Position numbers and translations under genes: made by a program. Positions 32,686 through 37,984 of a stretch of DNA of 37,984 nt are shown piece by piece. The notes below the pieces were generated by a model that did not search any database, was not told where the DNA came from, and saw only the letters and a program-made list of their open reading frames with translations. The stretch's first letter is position 1; each line of letters starts with the position of its first letter. This stretch comes from Actinotalea ferrariae. GTDB lineage: Bacteria; Actinomycetota; Actinomycetes; Actinomycetales; Cellulomonadaceae. The DNA lies in assembly GCF_019733465.1 (NCBI RefSeq), contig NZ_JACVQL010000147.1, forward strand, positions 1 to 37,984, read 5' to 3'.

Positions 32686-34688
32686 CGACGACCTCAGGAC
32701 CGTCGCAGCAGGTCGCGAGTGCGTCGGGGGCCACGATCGCGACCGGCGCACCGGTGGCCGGCGCAGGAACGACCGAGCACCAGGTCGCCGACCCGTTCGA
32801 CGTGCGCCTCGCGCTGCGCGCCTCGCCGCTGCTGCGGACGTTCAACGTAGCCGGTCTGCTCTCGGCCGCCGACGTGCACGTCGCTCAGCGCCTGGGACGG
32901 CTCGCGCGCGAGACGGACGAGACGGTGCTGCTCGCGGTCGCGCTCGCCGTGCGCGGCGTCCGGTCCGGCTCGGTGTGCGTCGAGCTCGACGACGCAGCGA
33001 CCCTCACGGCGGAGGCCGAGGTGGAGAGGGAGCCCGGGTCGGCGACCGAACCCACGACGCTCGACCTGCCATGGCCCGACCTCGCCGCCTGGCGGGCCGC
33101 GATCGAGCGCAGCCCGCTCGTCGCTGTCGGCCCCATCGGGCACGCGGACCGCCCGGTGCGCTGGGTCGACGGGCGCCTCTACCTCGACCGGTACTGGCGC
33201 GACGAGCAGGTGGTCCGCGACAGCGTCGACGCGCGCCTCGCCGCGCCCGCGCTGCCCGTCGACGCGGCCGTGGTCCGCGACGCCGTCAGACGCCTCTTCC
33301 CTCGCGCCGAGGACGAGCGGCAACGGCTCGCTGCCGCGACCTGCGCGGTCTCGACCCTCACGGTGCTCACGGGCGGCCCCGGGACGGGCAAGACGACGAC
33401 CGTCGCGCGCGTCCTCGCGATCCTCCAGCAGGTGACCGGCACCCGGCTGCGCATCGCGCTGGCCGCGCCCACGGGCAAGGCGGCGGCGCGGCTGCGCGAG
33501 GCCGTGCAGCTCGAGGTCGGCCGGCTCGCGCCCGAGGACCGGGCGGGGCTCGGCGAGCTCGAGGCGACCACCATCCACCGGCTGCTCGGCTGGCGGCCTG
33601 GCTCGTCGACCCGCTTCCGCCACGACGCGTCGCGCCGCCTGCCGCACGACGTCGTCGTCATCGACGAGACCTCGATGGTGTCGCTGCCGCTCATGGCCCG
33701 GCTGCTCGAGGCGCTGCGGCCGCAGGCGCGCCTGCTGCTCGTCGGCGACCCCGATCAGCTCGCGTCCGTCGAGGCCGGCGCGGTGCTCGGCGACCTCGTC
33801 CGCCGACCGCCCACGGGCCAGGGCCCGGTCCCCGCGCTCGCCGCGGTGCTGCCCGACTCCACCGCGCCCGTCGGCGGCGACCGCACCGCGCTCCGCAACG
33901 GCGTCGTGCGGCTCACGGTCAACCACCGGTTCGAGGGTGCGGAGCTGACGGCCCTCGCCGCGGCGATCCGTGACGGCCGCGCCGACGACACGGTGGACCT
34001 CCTGCGCTCGGGGCACCCCTCGATCGAGTGGGTCGAGGTCGACGCCACGTTGACGCCGGCCCACCTCACCGGCCTGCGCGACGACATCCGCTCCGCCGGC
34101 CTCACGCTGCTCACCGCCGCACGCGAGGGCGACGCCACGGCGGCGCTGCACGCGCTCGAGGCGCACCGGCTCCTGCTCGCCCACCGTCGCGGACCCGCCG
34201 GGGTCGCGCACTGGGCCGACGTCGCCGAGTCCTGGGTCGCGGAGGCCGCGCTCGCCGAGGCCACGTCCGCGGAGGCCGCGGCGGACCAGGCGGGACCCTG
34301 GCCGCTCGGCCTCCCACTCCTCGTCACGACCAACGACCGCGACACGGGACTGTTCAACGGGGACACGGGCGTCGTGGTCGCCGACGAGGCAGGTAGCCGC
34401 GTCGCGGTGTTCGGCGATCCCGACCGGCCGCTGCGGATCAGCCCGCACCGGCTGCCCGCCGTCGTGCCCGTCCACGCGATGACCGTGCACCGCGCCCAGG
34501 GCAGCCAGTTCGCCCGCGTCTCGCTCGTGCTCCCGCCCGCGGCATCGCCGCTGCTGACGCGCCAGCTGCTCTACACGGCGGCGACGCGAGCCCGCGAGGC
34601 GGTGCGCCTCATCGGCAGCGAGGAGGCCGTGCGGGTCGCCGTCGGGCGCGAGATCCGGCGCGCGAGCGGGCTCGCCCTCCCGCGCTGA
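32682..34688 (+). CDS. recD: RecD helicase subunit of exodeoxyribonuclease V
   Basis: A 668-residue SF1B helicase. Walker A GGPGTGKTTTV (K237), VIDETSMVSLPLM, LVGDPDQLASVEAGAVLGDL, MTVHRAQGSQF and LLYTAATRARE are all intact. The N-terminal domain carries a disordered Ala/Thr extension of about 35 residues. RecD moves 5' to 3' and complements RecB. GTG 32682 overlaps the recB stop. The stop lies inside the terminator-like hairpin at 34680-34712. Confidence 0.94.
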   Translation: MTTTSGPSQQVASASGATIATGAPVAGAGTTEHQVADPFDVRLALRASPLLRTFNVAGLLSAADVHVAQRLGRLARETDETVLLAVALAVRGVRSGSVCVELDDAATLTAEAEVEREPGSATEPTTLDLPWPDLAAWRAAIERSPLVAVGPIGHADRPVRWVDGRLYLDRYWRDEQVVRDSVDARLAAPALPVDAAVVRDAVRRLFPRAEDERQRLAAATCAVSTLTVLTGGPGTGKTTTVARVLAILQQVTGTRLRIALAAPTGKAAARLREAVQLEVGRLAPEDRAGLGELEATTIHRLLGWRPGSSTRFRHDASRRLPHDVVVIDETSMVSLPLMARLLEALRPQARLLLVGDPDQLASVEAGAVLGDLVRRPPTGQGPVPALAAVLPDSTAPVGGDRTALRNGVVRLTVNHRFEGAELTALAAAIRDGRADDTVDLLRSGHPSIEWVEVDATLTPAHLTGLRDDIRSAGLTLLTAAREGDATAALHALEAHRLLLAHRRGPAGVAHWADVAESWVAEAALAEATSAEAAADQAGPWPLGLPLLVTTNDRDTGLFNGDTGVVVADEAGSRVAVFGDPDRPLRISPHRLPAVVPVHAMTVHRAQGSQFARVSLVLPPAASPLLTRQLLYTAATRAREAVRLIGSEEAVRVAVGREIRRASGLALPR

Positions 34689-34712
34689 CGCAGCCGCCGG
34701 CCGTCAGCGCGG
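34680..34712. terminator. 11-bp hairpin between convergent recD and fic
   Basis: CCGCGCTGACG (34680-34690) pairs perfectly with CGTCAGCGCGG (34702-34712) around an 11-base loop. The recD stop codon is inside the left arm. No T-run follows, which is common for high-GC terminators; it could work for both strands. Confidence 0.6.
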
Positions 34713-34727
34713 CGACGTACGCGCGCG

Positions 34728-35957
34728 TCAGCCTCGCCGGACCTCCTGCGCGTACGCGTCGAGCAGTCGGAGGATGCCGCTGTGCTGCCACACGCGGTTA
34801 CGCCGCTGACCGGTCCGTTCCTCCAGCACGCCTGCTGCCTGGAGCTGCTGCAGCGCGCGCTGAGCAGACGTGTCCGTCATCCCCAGACGTTCCGCGAGGT
34901 ACCGCGCGTTGATCACGGGCTGGGCGACGAGATGAGGCAGCACGCGCCACGCCACGGCCTGCGGGCGCAGGCCGACGAGAGCCTCCCGTGCCTCGTCGAG
35001 CTCGCCTGCCAGTCCGTCGACGAGACGGACGCCTGTCGTCGCGGCGTAGCGGGCGGCGCGCGCGAACTGCTCGACCACGGGACGCGCATCACCGGCCCGG
35101 TAGGCCGTCAGGCTCTCGAAGTAGGACTGGGTGTCCACGAGAAGTCCGGCGGACACCGGCGCCGTCGTGTGCGCCATGAGGCGTTTGGCGCGGAGGATCG
35201 CGTGCACCAGGGCGCGCCCCGTACGTCCGTTGCCGTCGGAGAAGGGGTGGATGGTCTCGAGCTGGGCGTGCGCGACGGCCGCCTGGACCAGCACGGCGAT
35301 GTCGTCCCGCTGCACGAAGCGCATCAGGTCGTCCATCAGCGGCGGCACCAACGCCGCCTGCGGCGCGACGTGAGACGCCCCTCGGGGGCTGATGGCGCTG
35401 GTGCCGATCCACACCAGCCCGTCGCGATACCGCCCGGCCTGCGCCTCCCAGCCCCGCTGACCCGAGATGAGCTCTTCGTGCATCCGCAGGACTGCCGCCT
35501 CGTCGAGGGTGTCGGCGAGCTCGAGCGCGGCTTCCATCGCCCGCACGTTGGCGGCAACCGTGCTGGCGTTGTCACTCGACGACTGGTCGATCGCGGCGAG
35601 CGCGAGCTGCCGTGCTCCGACCGTCAGGTTCTCGATCTGCGACGAGGACGCGGACTCTGTACGCAGGAGGATCGCGCTCATCGGCCCCAGAGCCGGGCTG
35701 TGCGTTCCGAGCCTCGCCCGCGTGTAGGAGTCGAAGCGCGCGAGCGCGGCCGAGGCCTCCTCGACGTCGGCCGCGAGGTCCGACGGGAGAGACGGGGTGT
35801 AGGCGGCGATGCGCGGGGGCACGGTCGACCTGTACGGCCCCGATCCCGCCGCTACCTGGGCGCGGCTCGACATGCCGTCCTGTTCAGCGACCCATGTGTG
35901 GTCCTCGTGCCGCACCGCAGGGATCAGTAGCGGAGCGATGCTCGGATCCCCGTCCAT
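34728..35957 (-). CDS. class II Fic-domain AMP-transferase with winged helix
   Basis: A 409-residue protein. The Fic motif HPFSDGNGRTGR (237-248) is complete. The N-terminal inhibitory motif, S105-x3-E109-N110 in SSQIENL, is of the (S/T)xxxE(G/N) type, so the enzyme is probably self-inhibited. The C-terminal part (about 330-409) is a winged helix (YLAERLGMTDTSAQRALQQL), suggesting DNA binding. Such proteins adenylylate other proteins or themselves; the target is unknown. ATG 35957 fits the leaderless promoter at 35964-35969. Confidence 0.9.
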   Translation of the reverse strand: MDGDPSIAPLLIPAVRHEDHTWVAEQDGMSSRAQVAAGSGPYRSTVPPRIAAYTPSLPSDLAADVEEASAALARFDSYTRARLGTHSPALGPMSAILLRTESASSSQIENLTVGARQLALAAIDQSSSDNASTVAANVRAMEAALELADTLDEAAVLRMHEELISGQRGWEAQAGRYRDGLVWIGTSAISPRGASHVAPQAALVPPLMDDLMRFVQRDDIAVLVQAAVAHAQLETIHPFSDGNGRTGRALVHAILRAKRLMAHTTAPVSAGLLVDTQSYFESLTAYRAGDARPVVEQFARAARYAATTGVRLVDGLAGELDEAREALVGLRPQAVAWRVLPHLVAQPVINARYLAERLGMTDTSAQRALQQLQAAGVLEERTGQRRNRVWQHSGILRLLDAYAQEVRRG

Positions 35958-35963
35958 GCGATC

Positions 35964-35969
35964 AGAGTA
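35964..35969 (-). promoter_or_regulatory. -10 box of the fic gene, leaderless
   Basis: TACTCT on the minus strand lies 6 bases before ATG 35957. TTACAG about 18 bases upstream could be the -35, which places the palindrome at 35973-35991 between and over the two boxes. Confidence 0.5.
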
Positions 35970-35972
35970 CTA

Positions 35973-35991
35973 ACAGTTTGGTCGAAACTGT
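35973..35991. promoter_or_regulatory. palindromic operator of the fic promoter
   Basis: ACAGTTT (35973-35979) and AAACTGT (35985-35991) form a perfect 7-bp inverted repeat with a 5-base spacer. It fills the promoter spacer, so a bound dimer would block transcription. The winged-helix domain of the Fic protein is the nearest candidate ligand. Confidence 0.6.
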
Positions 35992-36013
35992 AAGTAAGGG
36001 TCGAGTGGTCCGC

Positions 36014-36343
36014 TCAGTTTCCCGTGAGTGCCCCGAACAGCAGCGCTCCGCCCACGATGCACACGAGCACCGCGAGGATCACGACGAGCGCGCGCTTCTG
36101 GAGCGGGTCGTCGTGCGCCGTCGGGCTCGGCAGCCAGCGCGAGAGCCACACCACCAGGCCGCCCGCGACGGCGAGCAGCGCCGAGCTCGGCGTCACCGTC
36201 CAGCCGCCCGTGACGGCACCCGCGATCACGCCGGCCACGCCCAGGAGCAGCACGATCGAGCCGAGGATCAGGAACCGGAACCGGCGCAGCCGGAGCGTGG
36301 TGTCCGAGTAGTCGCCACCCTGCGGCGTGCGTGCGTCGGGCAT
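36014..36343 (-). CDS. small membrane protein of unknown function
   Basis: A 109-residue protein with three membrane helices, about 24-46, 52-68 and 85-105. The N-terminus is polar (TPQGGDYSDTTLRLRRF). I do not recognise the family. It starts 3 bases after the stop of the chagasin-like gene (TGAGGGATG), so the two are co-translated. Confidence 0.65.
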   Translation of the reverse strand: MPDARTPQGGDYSDTTLRLRRFRFLILGSIVLLLGVAGVIAGAVTGGWTVTPSSALLAVAGGLVVWLSRWLPSPTAHDDPLQKRALVVILAVLVCIVGGALLFGALTGN

Positions 36344-36346
36344 CCC

Positions 36347-36754
36347 TCAGTCCTCCACGGTCACGGTGAGCTCGGGCGTCGGGTCCTCGGTGCGACCCTC
36401 GGGGTCGCCCTCCTCGCCGCGGTAGGAGTAGGTGAAGCCGATCGTCGTCGTTCCCGCGCCCACGGCCTCGAACTCGTAGTGCAGGGTCGCGCCCGAGCCG
36501 GGGGCGCTCTCGCCGTCGTCCGGGTAGGTCGCGTCACCCTCGCCGAGCACCGCGTCGTCGGGCGCGGTCGTGACGGCCCAGCCGTCGCCGATCGACGGGT
36601 TCACCTCGCCGAAGTCGACGACGAGCGTCTGGCCCACGTCGAGCGTCACCTCGCCCGCCGTGTACGGGACGGTCACCGGCTCAGGCGCGGTGCACCCGGC
36701 GAGCGCGGGCACCAGCACCGCGACGAGGACCAGGGGACGCAGGCGGCTCGGCAT
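36347..36754 (-). CDS. chagasin-like protease-inhibitor lipoprotein
   Basis: A 135-residue protein when started at ATG 36754; an upstream start at 36793 would add 13 polar residues before the signal peptide. The lipobox ALAGC puts the lipidated cysteine near residue 21. The mature part fits the chagasin/Inhibitor_I42 fold: NPSIGDGW corresponds to the NPTTG cysteine-protease-binding loop, followed by GAGTTTIGFTYSYRGEE. It would sit outside the membrane and may inhibit papain-like proteases; this is known for the family, not shown here. Confidence 0.7.
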   Translation of the reverse strand: MPSRLRPLVLVAVLVPALAGCTAPEPVTVPYTAGEVTLDVGQTLVVDFGEVNPSIGDGWAVTTAPDDAVLGEGDATYPDDGESAPGSGATLHYEFEAVGAGTTTIGFTYSYRGEEGDPEGRTEDPTPELTVTVED

Positions 36755-36801
36755 GCCGATGAGTGAACCACCCTCCGCGGCCCTCGCGGACACGCGCGAC
36801 C

Positions 36802-36807
36802 TACGCT
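36802..36807 (+). promoter_or_regulatory. -10 box of the VOC-fold gene, leaderless
   Basis: TACGCT lies 6 bases before ATG 36814, with no ribosome site between. Confidence 0.5.
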
Positions 36808-36813
36808 GGATCG

Positions 36814-37212
36814 ATGACGACGGTCAAGCAGGTGCAGATCACCTTCGACTGCGCGGAGCCCGAGGCCGTGGCGCGCTTCTGGAGCGAGGCGCTCGGCTAC
36901 GTCCTGCAGCCGCAGGACGACGGCCCGGAGCGCCAGGGCTCGACGGCCGCGTGCGTCGACCCCACGGGAGCAGGCCCGCGGCTGTTCTTCCAGCGCGTCC
37001 CCGAGGGCAAGGTCGTCAAGAACCGGGTGCACCTCGACGTCCGGGTCGGCACGGGACTGGTCGGCGACGAGCGCGTCGCCGCGCTCGAGGCCGAGTGCGC
37101 GCGACTGGTCGCGATCGGCGGGACCCGCGTGCGGCTCCTGCCCGCCGACGACGTCGACGAGTCGTGCCTCGTGATGCAGGACGTCGAGGGCAACGAGTTC
37201 TGCCTCGACTGA
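36814..37212 (+). CDS. VOC-fold (glyoxalase-like) protein
   Basis: A 132-residue protein of the vicinal-oxygen-chelate fold. VQITFDCAEPEAVARFWSEALGY is the first beta-alpha module; KNRVHLDVRV and the closing DVEGNEFCLD form the second, with H and E in the positions of metal ligands. The substrate is unknown; it could be a dioxygenase, a glyoxalase or a resistance protein. It is divergent from the chagasin-like gene. Confidence 0.85.
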   Translation: MTTVKQVQITFDCAEPEAVARFWSEALGYVLQPQDDGPERQGSTAACVDPTGAGPRLFFQRVPEGKVVKNRVHLDVRVGTGLVGDERVAALEAECARLVAIGGTRVRLLPADDVDESCLVMQDVEGNEFCLD

Positions 37213-37245
37213 GGGCCGGCACCGGGCAACGGCCTGACCCCTCAG
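37209..37245. terminator. inverted repeat spanning two convergent stop codons
   Basis: CTGAGGG (37209-37215) and CCCTCAG (37239-37245) are complementary, and each contains the stop codon of one of the two convergent genes. An overlapping inner stem GCCG/CGGC is an alternative. It is likely a shared terminator; there is no T-run. Confidence 0.4.
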
Positions 37246-37817
37246 GCGTAGACGCCGACGAGGTCCAGCCCGCCCGCCGCGGCGCGCTCGACCGCGTCCA
37301 CCAGCGTCCACAGCGCCGACGCGTCCTCGCGCTGCTGCGCGTCACCCTCGGGCACCACGAGCCCGACCGCCGCCGCACCGCGCAGCTCGGCGTTCGACGC
37401 CCAGCCGACCATCGGATAGGTGCTCGCGCGCAGACCGGCGACGTCGCGCGTCACGAGGTGCTGCACGAGCTCGCCGCCGAGCACGACCGCCGCCGGCCCG
37501 GGCAGCAGGCGCGCGCGGAAGTCCTCCCCGCCGGACGACGTGTGCGCGACCGCCCCGTACCAGTGCGTCAGGTGCCGCACGACGACGTGCAGGTACGTCG
37601 CGAGCAGGCCGTCGACGTCGCCGCCGCCCTCCGCGATGCCCGCGGCCGCCGCACCCGCGAGCTCGGGCCAGCGGGCGAGGACCTCCTCGACGTCGTCGTC
37701 GTGCCGGGTGTCGGCGCCCGACCGCGCACGCACCTCGGCGGCCGTGAGCGTCGGCCGGCGCAGCTCCTGCGCCACGCGCTCGACCGACCCGGCGCGCAGC
37801 TCGAGCGTGTACCCCAT
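37242..37817 (-). CDS. uncharacterised 191-residue protein
   Basis: I do not recognise this protein. It starts at ATG 37817, one base after the stop of the next gene upstream. The sequence is mainly helical, with HLTHWYGAVAHTSSGGEDFR in the middle and no signal peptide, membrane segment or clear catalytic motif. It is co-translated with the partial gene at the window edge. Confidence 0.65.
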   Translation of the reverse strand: MGYTLELRAGSVERVAQELRRPTLTAAEVRARSGADTRHDDDVEEVLARWPELAGAAAAGIAEGGGDVDGLLATYLHVVVRHLTHWYGAVAHTSSGGEDFRARLLPGPAAVVLGGELVQHLVTRDVAGLRASTYPMVGWASNAELRGAAAVGLVVPEGDAQQREDASALWTLVDAVERAAAGGLDLVGVYA

Positions 37818-37818
37818 C

Positions 37819-37984
37819 TCAGACCGCCCACAGCAGCTCGTCGGGCATCGACGGGACGCCGGCCGGCAGCGCGAGACCCCGCTGGGCGCCGAGCAGCACG
37901 AGCACCGCACCGGACCGGTCGAGCACCCCGGTCCAGCGCCGGCGCGCGGGCGCCCGGCGGTGCCGCGCGACGACCGCCGCGTCC
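37819..37984 (-). CDS. C-terminal end of an unidentified protein
   Basis: The last 55 codons of a minus-strand gene that begins beyond the right edge. The segment reads VLDRSGAVLVLLGAQRGLALP and ends MPDELLWAV. The stop is one base before the start of the next gene, so the two form an operon. Too little is visible to name it. Confidence 0.55.
   Translation of the reverse strand, partial: DAAVVARHRRAPARRRWTGVLDRSGAVLVLLGAQRGLALPAGVPSMPDELLWAV

Noticed and set aside
25619-32751. Very long minus-strand frames opposite recC and recB
   Set aside because: Same cause: shadows of strongly biased coding sequence. The plus-strand frames carry all RecBC motifs.

Overview
The window is high-GC DNA whose codon use, RecCBD cluster, DUF6318/PKD lipoprotein pair and leaderless promoters suggest an actinobacterium, probably of the order Micrococcales (Cellulomonas- or Isoptericola-like). 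No rRNA, tRNA or CRISPR array was found. About thirty genes can be supported, two of them cut by the window edges.

Left part, 1-12901: a defence island. A very large DUF4011-type helicase gene runs off the left edge on the minus strand. Divergent from it is a block with lower GC and foreign codon use. It holds a protein with two GHKL ATPase domains, a receiver-like partner, an unrecognised Cys-containing protein, a C5-cytosine methyltransferase fused to a Vsr-type endonuclease, an Eco57I-class adenine methyltransferase, and a convergent putative type II restriction endonuclease. The first three genes overlap and form one unit. The two methyltransferase genes overlap by ATGA and have their own likely leaderless promoter, so protection can be expressed without the GHKL module. 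The pairing of a signalling-like GHKL/receiver module with a restriction-modification set and a Vsr fusion is the most interesting part of the window.

Middle part, 12902-25018: a gene-poor boundary, an MFS transporter, a MazEF-type toxin-antitoxin pair with a clear palindromic operator, a small membrane protein, an FAD/Rieske oxidoreductase, an ATP-grasp-like protein, and a set of envelope genes: a DUF6318 lipoprotein, a PKD protein, a MerR/GyrI-like regulator and an OmpA-domain lipoprotein with 17-residue repeats. A WXG-type toxin with an overlapping immunity candidate and a second immunity-like gene follow, with a GC drop at the toxin tip. Two perfect DnaA boxes lie in intergenic gaps here.

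Right part, 25019-37984: a dihydrofolate-reductase-fold protein, the recC-recB-recD operon with 4-base overlaps, a class II Fic protein behind a palindromic operator, a chagasin-like lipoprotein with a small membrane protein, a VOC-fold protein and two unassigned genes. A recurring design is a TAnnnT -10 box 6 or 7 bases before the start codon, which predicts many leaderless mRNAs.
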